Below, in pieces: positions 1 to 8,301 of a DNA stretch of 64,000 nt. The position numbers were made by a program, and so were the translations under genes. The notes under the pieces were generated by a model. It had not been told where the DNA came from. It was given only the letters and a program-made list of their open reading frames with translations, and did not search any database. Each line of letters begins with the position of its first letter. Within the stretch, counting starts at the first letter, position 1. The stretch comes from Brevibacterium sp. CS2 (GTDB lineage: Bacteria; Actinomycetota; Actinomycetes; Actinomycetales; Brevibacteriaceae): positions 434,001 to 498,000 of the forward strand of contig NZ_CP040020.1 in the NCBI RefSeq assembly GCF_005280295.1, in the 5' to 3' direction.

Positions 1-527
1 TCTCCCTCATCCAGAGCCTGTACTCCGCGTTCGGCTCGCGCTGCCTCGACCCGCACACCGGGATCGTGTTCCAGAACCGGGGCTCGATGTTCTCCCTCGA
101 CCCGGACTCACCGCAGCTGGTCCGGGGCCGGACGCGGCCCGCGCACACGCTCATGCCGGTCATCGTCACCGACCCGACCGGCCGCCCGGCCCTCGTGCAG
201 GCGACGATGGGCGGCAAGGCCCAGGCGCAGATCCATGCCCGCCTGTTCACGCACCTCGTGCGCGGCGGCACCGCGGCCGAGGCCGTCGCGCTGCCCCGCT
301 GGGTGACCGGTGTGCGCCATCAGGACGACACCCCGCAGTCCGTCCATGCGGAGGAGGACGTCCCCGCCGAGGCCGTCGCGGAGCTCGAGCGCTCGAGCCC
401 GGAGCCGGTGCGGTGGACCGCCCCGCGCACCGACTGGATGGGCCACGCGAATGTCATCGACCTGCGCGGGGAGACGCCCGAGGCCGCCTCGGACCTCCGC
501 GCCGACGGCTCCGCCTGGGTGGGCTGA
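1..527 (+). CDS. ggt: Gamma-glutamyltransferase, C-terminal part (5' end outside window)
   Basis: The frame is open from the window edge (codons begin at base 3) and ends at TGA 525-527. The readable 174 residues match the small-subunit end of gamma-glutamyltranspeptidases: a segment reading SLIQSLYSAFGS, then NRGSMFSLDP, then a TMGGKAQAQIH block that corresponds to the family's GTMGGDxQPQ motif. The family hydrolyses or transfers the gamma-glutamyl group of glutathione and related compounds, usually outside the cytoplasm. The catalytic Thr that forms the small-subunit N-terminus lies upstream and cannot be seen. The Asp-to-Lys change in the GGD motif is a mild deviation. The last 34 bp are duplicated 1.8 kb downstream. 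Confidence 0.88.
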   Translation, partial: SLIQSLYSAFGSRCLDPHTGIVFQNRGSMFSLDPDSPQLVRGRTRPAHTLMPVIVTDPTGRPALVQATMGGKAQAQIHARLFTHLVRGGTAAEAVALPRWVTGVRHQDDTPQSVHAEEDVPAEAVAELERSSPEPVRWTAPRTDWMGHANVIDLRGETPEAASDLRADGSAWVG

Positions 528-530
528 GCG
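497..530 (+). repeat. 34-bp direct repeat, copy 1 (end of ggt)
   Basis: This stretch covers the last codons of ggt and its stop. It matches 2303-2336 at 31 of 34 positions. The two copies bracket the DUF559-type gene and two of the three palindromic elements. Confidence 0.7.
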
Positions 531-558
531 GCCGGCCGGCGAACCCGTACTTGCCCGT

Positions 559-606
559 GCCTGACCTTTCCCGCGCCTGACCTTTCCCGCGCCTGACCTT
601 TCCCGC
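559..606. repeat. Tandem array, three perfect 16-bp units
   Basis: The unit GCCTGACCTTTCCCGC occurs three times without mismatch at 559-574, 575-590 and 591-606, just downstream of ggt. With the palindrome at 631-691 it fills the 310-bp gap between ggt (ends 527) and the next gene (starts 838). I see no gene in the gap. Confidence 0.9.
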
Positions 607-630
607 GCCGGTGGGCGGGTCGCTCCGCCC

Positions 631-691
631 AACTGCGCGGTATCCGAAACCGAACACGCAATTGCGCGGTGATCACCGGATACCGCGCAGT
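631..691. repeat. Intergenic palindromic element, family 1, copy A
   Basis: Left arm AACTGCGCGGTATCCG (631-646), central palindrome CGCAATTGCG (657-666) and right arm CGGATACCGCGCAGT (677-691). The same three-part structure recurs at 2211-2275 and 3268-3337. Each copy lies between genes and could fold into a long hairpin. Confidence 0.85.
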
Positions 692-837
692 CGGCTCGTG
701 CTCGACCCCACCGATGTGCGGTGCACGTGTGGAATCCCTGCTCACGGCTGCGACTCCTCGCCTGTGGAACGAGCACCCGTATCCACATCGCCGTCGCCGC
801 ACTTCCCGTCGCATTCGACCGCACGCACCATCGGCGC

Positions 838-2172
838 ATGTACAACGTCTTCACGTATCGCGACATCGCCCATCACCCCTCGGCTGAACATCGCATCCGA
901 ACCGCGCTGTCCTGCTGCATCGACCGCCTGTCGCACGGAGTCTTCGAAGTCATCGCGCAGTGCGGTGTCCCTGGGCATCGCCCGTTCGGGTACTTCGTCG
1001 ACGACCCGGAAGGCCTGCGCCCGCGCGGATCCGCGGTGGGCACACCCCGCAGCAGCGACCCGCGCTGGCGGCGTTACCTCCGACAGCGCCACCTCGGCTG
1101 GGTACTCGCCCACGAATCGCTGTGTCAGGATGACGCGGTGAGCCACCGCTCCGCTGGTCTGCTTCTCGGGATTCCGTACATCGGCCCGGAGCCGAACCGC
1201 ATCGAGCTGGTGAACCCCCGGCGCAGCCGCAGCGCGAGATCGATCCACCGACGCCGGCGCATCGTGGACGCTGCGCACACGATGTCCATCATCGAGGTCC
1301 TCGCTCACCGATCACCCGTTCTCGACGATCAGACAGCCGCCGAGGCGCCCGCCCTGCCGGCGCCGCCAGTACCAGCCCCCGATAACCCGGGAACCACCGG
1401 GACGCCTGCCCCGGATCGCTCAACAGTGAGGGTCGTGGCGACCGGCTCTGCGGCGGCCATTCACGGGCCCGGCCCGGCGACGGCGGCCATCCGGTCCACG
1501 GGTGCATCGATACGATCGCTCTCGCCGCAGGCGCCTTCGACCGAATCAGGATCCGCAGCGACGGCCGGTGCCGATCGGATGATCACCACACGAGCGCGCA
1601 CCGTGGTCGACCTGGCTCGCGACAGCGGCATCCAGACCGGTGTCGTCGCGCTCGACGCCTTCCTCGCCCGCGGCGAACGCGTCGGTGCTGCGGACCGGCG
1701 CAGGGGCGAGTTCCCGCCGGAGCCCGAGGCGATCGCAGCCCGCAGGGAGACGCTCGCTGAGATCATCGAATCGACCGGCCACGGTCCCGGGCGTCGTCGA
1801 CTCCTCACTGCATTCGAGTGGGCGACCGGGCTCGCCGAATCACCGGCGGAGAGCTTGGCCACTGTGGGGTTCCACCACCTCGGCGTCGAGGGAGTCCAGC
1901 AGCAGGTGTGGATCGAGGATCGGCACGGGTTCCGCGTCGCGCAGGTGGACTTCCTGCTTCAGAGCAGACGACTGGTCATCGAGGTCGACGGGCTGGGCAA
2001 GTACGCGTCCGCCGCGGATCCCAACCTCACGCGGCGCGACGTCCTGCTCGACGAGAAGGAGCGCGAACAGCGCATCCGCGAATGCGGGTACACGGTCGTG
2101 CGACTCACGTGGGCCGACGTCATCGACGTCCACCGGTTCCGCCGCGCGCTCATGCGCATGGGCCTCCTGTGA
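838..2172 (+). CDS. AbiEi-like / DUF559-type nuclease-fold protein
   Basis: The 444-residue protein resembles a common actinobacterial family that joins an AbiEi-like N-terminal half to a DUF559 (very-short-patch-repair-like) C-terminal half. Near the C-terminus VDFLL, VIEVDGLGKY and a late RLTW fit the PD-(D/E)xK nuclease arrangement, with acidic residues in VDF and IEVDG and the Lys in GKY. Nuclease activity is inferred, and no partner toxin is adjacent. The ATG at 838 is preferred because family similarity begins near MYNVFTYRDIA; no good ribosome binding site precedes it, and an upstream in-frame start exists at 721. Residues about 165-245 are a Pro/Ala/Thr-rich linker. The gene is flanked by family 1 palindromes and by the duplicated ggt tail, which suggests it was inserted here. 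Confidence 0.7.
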   Translation: MYNVFTYRDIAHHPSAEHRIRTALSCCIDRLSHGVFEVIAQCGVPGHRPFGYFVDDPEGLRPRGSAVGTPRSSDPRWRRYLRQRHLGWVLAHESLCQDDAVSHRSAGLLLGIPYIGPEPNRIELVNPRRSRSARSIHRRRRIVDAAHTMSIIEVLAHRSPVLDDQTAAEAPALPAPPVPAPDNPGTTGTPAPDRSTVRVVATGSAAAIHGPGPATAAIRSTGASIRSLSPQAPSTESGSAATAGADRMITTRARTVVDLARDSGIQTGVVALDAFLARGERVGAADRRRGEFPPEPEAIAARRETLAEIIESTGHGPGRRRLLTAFEWATGLAESPAESLATVGFHHLGVEGVQQQVWIEDRHGFRVAQVDFLLQSRRLVIEVDGLGKYASAADPNLTRRDVLLDEKEREQRIRECGYTVVRLTWADVIDVHRFRRALMRMGLL

Positions 2173-2210
2173 GTGCTGTAGGTTCGGGGCGCCGGCGGCT
2201 CGGCGACACC

Positions 2211-2275
2211 CGACTGCGCGGTATCCGAAACCGAGCGCGCAATTGCGCGGCGCCCTTCGGATACCGCGCAGTTCG
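2211..2275. repeat. Intergenic palindromic element, family 1, copy B
   Basis: Left arm ACTGCGCGGTATCCG, central palindrome CGCGCAATTGCGCG and right arm CGGATACCGCGCAGT. It lies 40 bp after the stop of the DUF559-type gene. Confidence 0.85.
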
Positions 2276-2302
2276 ATGACAGGACCACGCCCGCGCCACC
2301 GC

Positions 2303-2336
2303 CCGCGCCGACGGCTCCGCCCGGGTCGGCTGAACG
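2303..2336 (+). repeat. 34-bp direct repeat, copy 2
   Basis: Noncoding copy of the end of ggt (31 of 34 bases identical to 497-530, including the stop codon context). It looks like a fossil of the ggt 3' end. Confidence 0.7.
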
Positions 2337-2453
2337 ACCCGGCTCACCCCGCCCACCTGCGGCGCAAGGTGAACTTTCGCTTCGGCACCACCCTGGCCGG
2401 CGCTTTCGGGGGCACACTGGAAGCACGCACCGTTCCCGAGCATGAGGATCGCC

Positions 2454-3260
2454 ATGGATTTCATCAACGGACAGCCCTGCTGGGCCGGGCTCAGCACACC
2501 CGAGGTCGACGCCTCGGTGACGTTCTACCGCGAGGTCTTCGGCTGGGACATCGAATCCCAGGGACCGGAACACGGCGACTACCGCATCGCATCCGCGCGC
2601 ACCGACTCCGGACCGGTCGCCGTCGCCGGCCTCGGCGCTGCGATGGACGACACCTCGCCCTCCGACGCTCCGGCGCACCACGACGCCGGGTCCCAGCGCT
2701 CCGTCTGGCACCTCTATCTCCACTTCGACGACGTCGAGCAGAGTTTCGACGAGGCACTCCACCTGGGCGCCACCGCGATCATTGAGCCGACCGACGTCGG
2801 TGAGCAGGGCACGATGGCGCTGCTCCACGACCCCGCCGGCGCGGTCATCGGGCTGTGGCAGCCCGGCACGCATCGCGGGTTCGGGGCGGCCGCCCAGCCC
2901 GGCTGCCCTGCCTGGTTCGACCTGCACACCAAGGACTTCGACGCGGCCCGGGCCTTCTACAGCCGCTGGCTCGGCGTCGAGTTCGAGCAGCCCGAGGGAT
3001 TCCCCGACACCTATGCGAGCGCGAAGGGACCCGAGGGCGACTACCTGTTCGGGATGATGGACGTGTCCCAGGTGTACCCACCCGAGCAGCCGAGCACCTG
3101 GAACACGTGCTACCTCGTCGACTCCGCCGGTGACACGCTGCGCCGCGCGGTCGACCTCGGCGCGTTCGCGATGATGGACGCCGACCCCTCGCCCTACGGC
3201 TTCATCTCCGCCTTTGCGGACCCGCGCGGCGCGACGATCTTCGCCATCGGCGGGCAGTGA
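2454..3260 (+). CDS. VOC (glyoxalase-fold) family protein with two domains
   Basis: The 268-residue protein holds two vicinal-oxygen-chelate modules. The first begins GQPCWAGLSTPEVDASVTFY and ends near IGLWQPG; the second begins GCPAWFDLHTKDFDAARAFY and ends TIFAIGGQ. This layout matches the actinobacterial double-glyoxalase family (Cfp30B-like), whose substrate is generally unknown. ATG 2454 is preferred to ATG 2442 because GAGGAT lies about 4-9 nt before it. It is probably transcribed alone, with family 1 palindromes on both sides. VOC membership is clear; any specific reaction would be a guess. Confidence 0.85.
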   Translation: MDFINGQPCWAGLSTPEVDASVTFYREVFGWDIESQGPEHGDYRIASARTDSGPVAVAGLGAAMDDTSPSDAPAHHDAGSQRSVWHLYLHFDDVEQSFDEALHLGATAIIEPTDVGEQGTMALLHDPAGAVIGLWQPGTHRGFGAAAQPGCPAWFDLHTKDFDAARAFYSRWLGVEFEQPEGFPDTYASAKGPEGDYLFGMMDVSQVYPPEQPSTWNTCYLVDSAGDTLRRAVDLGAFAMMDADPSPYGFISAFADPRGATIFAIGGQ

Positions 3261-3267
3261 CATCGAA

Positions 3268-3337
3268 CGCGAACTGCGCGGTATCCGAATGCGGCCGCGC
3301 AATTGCGCGCCTGGTTCCGGATACCGCGCAGTTCGCG
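3268..3337. repeat. Intergenic palindromic element, family 1, copy C (perfect 20-bp arms)
   Basis: The left arm CGCGAACTGCGCGGTATCCG (3268-3287) is perfectly complementary to 3318-3337, and GCGCAATTGCGC sits between them. It lies between the convergent VOC gene and glgB, so it could serve as a two-way terminator. Confidence 0.88.
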
Positions 3338-3399
3338 GTGTGGAGCGGCGTCCGTGAGCGCCCCGTGCACCAGACCCGCCCCGTGCGGCCGCCCCGGGC

Positions 3400-5568
3400 T
3401 CAGCGCCCGGGGGTGAAGTACAGGGCGCCGAGGGCGGGCACGGTGACCTCGGCGGAGGCGTCGAAGCCGTTGAATCCCCCGGGCTCGCCGTCGATCCACC
3501 CCATGTTGCCCACGTCGGAGCCGCCGTAGGCCTCGGCGTCGGTATTGAGGCGCTCGGTCCACACCCCGCCGAACGGCAGCGGGATGCGGTAGTCGCTCAG
3601 CGTCCGCCCGGAGAAGTTCACCACGCACACGAGCGACTCCCCGGAGGTCGACCAGCGGACGAAGGACAGCACGGAGTTCCCGGAGTCGGCCCCGTTGAGC
3701 CACTGGAACCCGGCCTGCACCCCGTCCTGCTCCCACAGCGCCGGGGTGTCCTGGTACAGCTGATTGAGGTCGGCCACGAGCCGCTGCACCCCGCGGTGGC
3801 CGGGGATGTCGGCCAGCCACCAGTCGAGGCCGTGCTGCTCGGACCACTCGGCCTCCTGGCCGAACTCCGAGCCCATGAACACGAGCTTCTTGCCCGGGTG
3901 CGCCCACTGGTACGCGAAGAAGGAGCGCACCCCGGCGAGCTGCTGCCAGCGGTCCCCGGGGAACCGGGCGAGCAGCGAGCCCTTGCCGTGGACCACCTCG
4001 TCGTGGGAGATGGGGAGCACGTACTGCTCGCTGAAGGCGTAGACGAGCGAGAAGGTGATGTCGTTGTGGTGCCAGCTGCGGTACATCGGGTCGCGTCCGA
4101 TGTAGCCGAGCGAATCGTGCATCCACCCCATGTTCCACTTGAGGTCGAAGCCCAGTCCGCCGCCGGACGTCGGTGCGGTGACACCGGGGAACGCGGTCGA
4201 CTCCTCGGCGATGATCGCGACCCCGGGGTGCTTCTTGCCGACCGTCGCGGTGACCTCCTGGAGCAGCGCGATCGCGTCGAGGTTCTCCCGCCCGCCGTGC
4301 TCGTTGGGCAGCCACTGGCCGTCCTCACGCGAGTAGTCGAGGTAGAGCATCGAGGCGACCGCGTCGACGCGCAGCCCGTCGATGTGGAACTCCTCGATCC
4401 AGTACAGCGCGTTCGCGACGAGGAAGTTCCGCACCTCGGGCCGGCCGTAGTCGAAGATCAGCGTGCCCCAGTCGGGGTGTTCGCCGCGCCGCGGGTCCGG
4501 GTGCTCGTAGAGCGGCTCGCCGTCGAACCGGGCGAGCGCGAACTCGTCCTTGGGGAAGTGGGCGGGCACCCAGTCGAGGACGACGCCGATCCCGGCCTCG
4601 TGGAGCGCATCGACGAGGTGACGGAACTCGTCCGGGGAGCCGAACCGGGAGGTCGGGGCGTAGTACGAGGTGACCTGGTACCCCCAGGAGCCGCCGAAGG
4701 GGTGTTCGGCGACGGGCATGAATTCGACGTGGGTGAAGCCGAGCTCAGACACGTAGTCGACGAGCTCGCGGGCGAGCTCCCGGTAGCCCAGGCCCAGGCG
4801 CCAGGAGCCGAGGTGGACCTCATAGGTGGCCATCGGGCGGTCGGCCGGGACCGAGGCGTCGCGCGCGGCGATCCAGCCGGCGTCGCGGAAGGTGTACTCC
4901 GAGTCGGCGATCACCGAGGCGGTGCCCGGCGGCACCTCGGCGGCCCGGGCGAGCGGGTCGGCCTTCTCCACCCAGCGGCCGCCGCGGGTGAGGATCCGGA
5001 ACTTGTAGATCTCGCCGGTGCCGAGGCCGGGGACGAAGATCTCCCACACGCCGGTGGCACCGAGCGAGCGCATCGCATGAGCACGGCCGTCCCAGCCGTT
5101 GAAGCTCCCGATCACCTGGACCGCGCGGGCGTTCGGTGCCCACACGGCGAAGCTCGTGCCGGAGATCGCAGGGCCGCCGAGGCCGTCGAAGGTCCGGCGG
5201 TGCGCGCCGAGCACCGTCCACAGCTTCTCGTGGCGGCCCTCGGCGACGAGGTGGAGGTCGAGCTCTCCGACGGTCGGGAGGAAGCGGTAGGGGTCGTCGG
5301 TCACGACGGGGCCGGAGCCCCAGTCGATCGCGAGGCGGTAGTCGGGGACGTCCGCACGGGCCAGGCGGGCCTCCCAGACGCCGCTGCGCACGTGTTCGGC
5401 AGGGATGTGCTCGCCGTCGACGACCACGGCGACGGAGTCGGCCATGTGGGCGACGGTGCGCACGACGACGTGCTCCGCGTCGAGGCGGTGGGCGCCGAGC
5501 TCGCCGTGCGGGTCGTAGTGCGCTCCCGCCGCGATCGTGTCGAGCAGCTCGGGGGTGAGTTCGCTCAA
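3400..5568 (-). CDS. glgB: 1,4-alpha-glucan branching enzyme
   Basis: GlgB creates alpha-1,6 branches in glycogen-like glucans. The 722-residue protein has an N-terminal carbohydrate-binding region, a second beta domain with SFAVWAPNARAVQVIGSFN, and a GH13 catalytic barrel with the nucleophile region GLRVDAVASMLYLDYSRE and the acid/base region IIAEESTAFPGVT, followed by a C-terminal beta domain. Length is normal for the family. The start is TTG at 5568 with AGGAGG about 11 nt upstream, a rather long spacing. It is the last gene of a minus-strand set glgE, maltokinase homologue, glgB, with a 48-bp gap to the gene before it. It probably branches the linear glucan made by GlgE. Confidence 0.96.
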   Translation of the reverse strand: MSELTPELLDTIAAGAHYDPHGELGAHRLDAEHVVVRTVAHMADSVAVVVDGEHIPAEHVRSGVWEARLARADVPDYRLAIDWGSGPVVTDDPYRFLPTVGELDLHLVAEGRHEKLWTVLGAHRRTFDGLGGPAISGTSFAVWAPNARAVQVIGSFNGWDGRAHAMRSLGATGVWEIFVPGLGTGEIYKFRILTRGGRWVEKADPLARAAEVPPGTASVIADSEYTFRDAGWIAARDASVPADRPMATYEVHLGSWRLGLGYRELARELVDYVSELGFTHVEFMPVAEHPFGGSWGYQVTSYYAPTSRFGSPDEFRHLVDALHEAGIGVVLDWVPAHFPKDEFALARFDGEPLYEHPDPRRGEHPDWGTLIFDYGRPEVRNFLVANALYWIEEFHIDGLRVDAVASMLYLDYSREDGQWLPNEHGGRENLDAIALLQEVTATVGKKHPGVAIIAEESTAFPGVTAPTSGGGLGFDLKWNMGWMHDSLGYIGRDPMYRSWHHNDITFSLVYAFSEQYVLPISHDEVVHGKGSLLARFPGDRWQQLAGVRSFFAYQWAHPGKKLVFMGSEFGQEAEWSEQHGLDWWLADIPGHRGVQRLVADLNQLYQDTPALWEQDGVQAGFQWLNGADSGNSVLSFVRWSTSGESLVCVVNFSGRTLSDYRIPLPFGGVWTERLNTDAEAYGGSDVGNMGWIDGEPGGFNGFDASAEVTVPALGALYFTPGR

Positions 5569-5616
5569 GGTTCCGTCATCCTCCTGTGCGCGGATCCGCG
5601 TCTGGGGTGGTCCGCG

Positions 5617-8052
5617 TCAGCGGTCGAATCCGAAGCGCGGCGGGGCCGGCGGCCGCGCCGGCATCGGGGGTGCGGCGTCCGCCGTCGGGTCGGTGTCGGG
5701 GCGCGAAGGTGCGGGCGGCTCCGCGACCTCCAGGTCGAACTCGTCGTCCGGGTCGTCGGGGTCCGCCGTCATGCCGACGAAGGCTCCCGGCACAGGGTCC
5801 GCGGGTGCGGGTGCCGGAGCCGAGGCGGGAGCCGGCTCCGGAGTCGCCGTGTCCGAGGCAGGGGCCGTGTCCGAGGCAGGGGCCGCGTCCGAGGCAGGGG
5901 CCGTGTCCGAGGCCGGGGCCGGCTCCGGACCCCCGGCAGGCACGGGATCCGCGTCCGAGGCAGGCTCCGGGTCGACGTTCTCGACCGGTCCGGGACCCGG
6001 CTCAGCTGACGCCGGCTCCCCACCGGGTTCCTTCGTGGGAGCCACCTCGCCTGCGACGGCCGCCTTTACAGGGGCCGCATTCGCGGAGATCCCCTGCGAG
6101 GCCTCCGCCTGCGTGGGAGTCTCCCCCCGGGTGCGGTCCTCTTCGGGCGGGATGACGGGAACCTGGTCCACCGAGGCCTGCGAGAACTGCTCGGCGCTGA
6201 CCTCCGCGGCGGCGGCCGGGGCGGCCCAGGCGCGGGCGGCGCCCTCCTCGTCCGCGGTGGGCACGTCGTGCTCGAGCCGGCCGCCGAGCAGCAGGGTGAG
6301 CGTCGCGAGCGGGACGATGAGCCAGGTGGGGCGGTTGCGGAGCTCGGTGACGACCTCGACGAGGAGGCGGTCGACGAGCACCGCGCGCAGCACCGGGTCG
6401 TGGAGGCCGACGGAGGCGTTGACCGCGTGCGAGTAGCCGGTGAGGAGCGAGTTCTGCGCCTGCGAGGACCACAGGTACTCCGGGGAGTCGACGACCTCCT
6501 GCATGGACTCGCCCGATTCCTCGAGGCCGGAGAATCCGAGCACCACGGGCTGCGCGTCGAGCTCGAGGGCGCCGGTGCGGCGGAGCCGGGCGTAGCCGGC
6601 GGCGTAGTCGATGCTGCGGAGCAGGGCGACGAGGTCGATCGCCGGGGGCTTGGGGAACTCCTGCGTGTCCTCGGAGAAGTTCACCACCCGGAAGCCGGCA
6701 GCGGGGCTCGTCACCACCTGGTTGAGGGTGATCTCCCCGTGGATCCGCTGCAGTCCGCCCAGCGTCGTGAGCTCACCGAGCGCATCCCGGTGGGCGCGCA
6801 GGCGGGTGCCGAGAGATCCGAGGGCGAGCGGAGCCCGGGCGAGCGCCCAGTCCACCCGCTCCTGCCACTTCTTCACCCAGTCCGCGGTGGGTTCGCCGGT
6901 GCTGCGCACAACGCCGAACTCCGCGGCGAGGTCGAGGTGGAGTTCGCCCACCCGGGCGCCGAGCGCCATCGCCCGCTTGTTGTAGGAGCCGAGCGAGCCG
7001 GAGTCCACGGTGCAGGCGATCTCGACGGCCTCGCGCCAGGCGGGCTGCGATTCGCGCTCGGTGCGGCTGAGGATCGCCAGGGGGGCGCTCTGGGTGTCGA
7101 GGTCGGCGGCGTCGAACCAGCGGCCGGCCGACCAGCCGATGACCTCGGGCACGGCCCCGGATTCGGCTTCGGTGAGTGCGACCGGGATCCGCACCGCGGA
7201 GCTCAGACCAGGGCGGATGACGCGGAAGAAGGTGAGCACGCAGGGTTCGGCCGGGTCGTCGATGACGACGCTCGACTCGTTCGTGCGGCTGTCGATGAGC
7301 CCGAGCCGGATGACCTCGGAGTGGGCCAGGAGCGACTCGAGATCGCCGAGCCGGGTGAAGGGGTGCTCGTGCTCGCCGACGCGATCGGCCTGCACCTGAC
7401 CGCCCTGGAACCGGTGACCGGTCGCCATGGCCTGAGCGTAGGCGAGGACGAACACGGGGTCGGCGGTGCCGTCGTAGACGTAGCAGCGGCCGAGCGTGAT
7501 GTCGTCGACGGTGCCGATGAGATGCGGACGGAGCGCGTAGTCCTCCTGCGTGCGGAACGACAGGGGGATGTTGAGGCGGCGCAGGGTGCGGCCGTCACCC
7601 ACGGAGATGATCGCCTGGTGGCCCTGCACGGTGCCGAACGCCCGCAGCGGACCGGGGGTGGGCGAAGCGCCGGCGGCCGGGAGCTGCGCCGCCGGTTCCG
7701 GCTGCGGCGTGCGGTTGTCGATGATGCGGTAGTGCTCGGTCTCGGTGCCCGCACGCCCGGCACCGGTGCGCGGGGAGTCGGCGCGTCCGGGGTCGGTGCG
7801 GTCGGCGCTCGATCGTTCGGCGAGGGGCGCCTCGGCCGCGGAGCCGCCTGCCGGATCCGCGTCCGGCGATACGGTCCCGGGGGCGTCGTGGTTCGCACCC
7901 GCGACCGCGTCGGTGTCGAACTCGAAGAGCTGGGTGACGGACATCGGGGTGATGTCCGGGTCGGCCCCGAGCTCGGTCTCGAGCTTGGGGAACCACCCCT
8001 GGCGCGGCAACCACGAGGAGAGCAGCTGCTCCAGATCACTGCTGATGGCCAC
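5617..8052 (-). CDS. Maltokinase (Pep2/Mak) homologue with altered kinase motifs
   Basis: Maltokinase makes maltose 1-phosphate, the GlgE substrate. Homology is seen in position between glgE and glgB, in blocks such as GELHLDLA, and in PPAIDLVALLRSIDYAAGYA, which matches the family's DVAGMLRSFDYAA segment. The catalytic motif usually written HGDxHxxQ reads HGEITLNQ here (HGE at 6733-6741, residues 438-440), and the metal-binding IDFEGEP motif reads VVNFSEDT (Asn at residue 458). Both acidic catalytic positions are therefore changed, which suggests a pseudokinase or altered chemistry. The GTG start at 8052 has AGGGGGA just upstream. A Pro/Ala/Asp-rich tail of about 170 residues follows the last conserved block and includes PASDTA hexapeptide repeats. 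The 811-residue length far exceeds the usual 450 or so. No treS lies in the cluster. Confidence 0.75.
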   Translation of the reverse strand: MAISSDLEQLLSSWLPRQGWFPKLETELGADPDITPMSVTQLFEFDTDAVAGANHDAPGTVSPDADPAGGSAAEAPLAERSSADRTDPGRADSPRTGAGRAGTETEHYRIIDNRTPQPEPAAQLPAAGASPTPGPLRAFGTVQGHQAIISVGDGRTLRRLNIPLSFRTQEDYALRPHLIGTVDDITLGRCYVYDGTADPVFVLAYAQAMATGHRFQGGQVQADRVGEHEHPFTRLGDLESLLAHSEVIRLGLIDSRTNESSVVIDDPAEPCVLTFFRVIRPGLSSAVRIPVALTEAESGAVPEVIGWSAGRWFDAADLDTQSAPLAILSRTERESQPAWREAVEIACTVDSGSLGSYNKRAMALGARVGELHLDLAAEFGVVRSTGEPTADWVKKWQERVDWALARAPLALGSLGTRLRAHRDALGELTTLGGLQRIHGEITLNQVVTSPAAGFRVVNFSEDTQEFPKPPAIDLVALLRSIDYAAGYARLRRTGALELDAQPVVLGFSGLEESGESMQEVVDSPEYLWSSQAQNSLLTGYSHAVNASVGLHDPVLRAVLVDRLLVEVVTELRNRPTWLIVPLATLTLLLGGRLEHDVPTADEEGAARAWAAPAAAAEVSAEQFSQASVDQVPVIPPEEDRTRGETPTQAEASQGISANAAPVKAAVAGEVAPTKEPGGEPASAEPGPGPVENVDPEPASDADPVPAGGPEPAPASDTAPASDAAPASDTAPASDTATPEPAPASAPAPAPADPVPGAFVGMTADPDDPDDEFDLEVAEPPAPSRPDTDPTADAAPPMPARPPAPPRFGFDR
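5846..5917. repeat. In-frame tandem array, four 18-bp units
   Basis: Units of GCCGTGTCCGAGGCAGGG (5846-5863, 5864-5881, 5882-5899, 5900-5917; the last two have one change each) encode, on the minus strand, repeats of PASDTA in the tail of the maltokinase homologue. Confidence 0.92.
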
Positions 8053-8301
8053 CGATGTCCCCCTTGCCGTTGAAATGCCTGCCCCCACTCTAGCGAAGGC
8101 GACGGCGCACGCGGACGAACGCGCCCCGCGACCTACGGATTCGCCCGCCCGGTCCGATCACGGGAGCGAGCCCCCCTGCGGCCCACGCTCGGTCGTGCAG
8201 CCGGTTCGGCGCCCCGCGGCCGGCACCCATCCCTGCAGCCGGATCCGGGCCCCTCGGCCGGCTCCCTTCCCTGGGGGCGGGCACCGACCGGCGGCCGGCG
8301 C

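Noticed and set aside
1959-3302. 447-codon minus-strand frame across the DUF559 and VOC genes
   Set aside because: It spans two real genes and a palindrome on the other strand, and shows no recognisable sequence.
631-3337. Possible CRISPR-like repeat array
   Set aside because: The three palindromes are separated by 1.0-1.6 kb containing genes, so there are no uniform spacers, and no cas gene is present.
6268-8073. 601-codon open frame on the plus strand opposite the maltokinase homologue
   Set aside because: It is the antisense shadow of a high-GC gene; composition is Glu/Arg/Gly/Val-rich without any domain, while the minus strand has clear family motifs.
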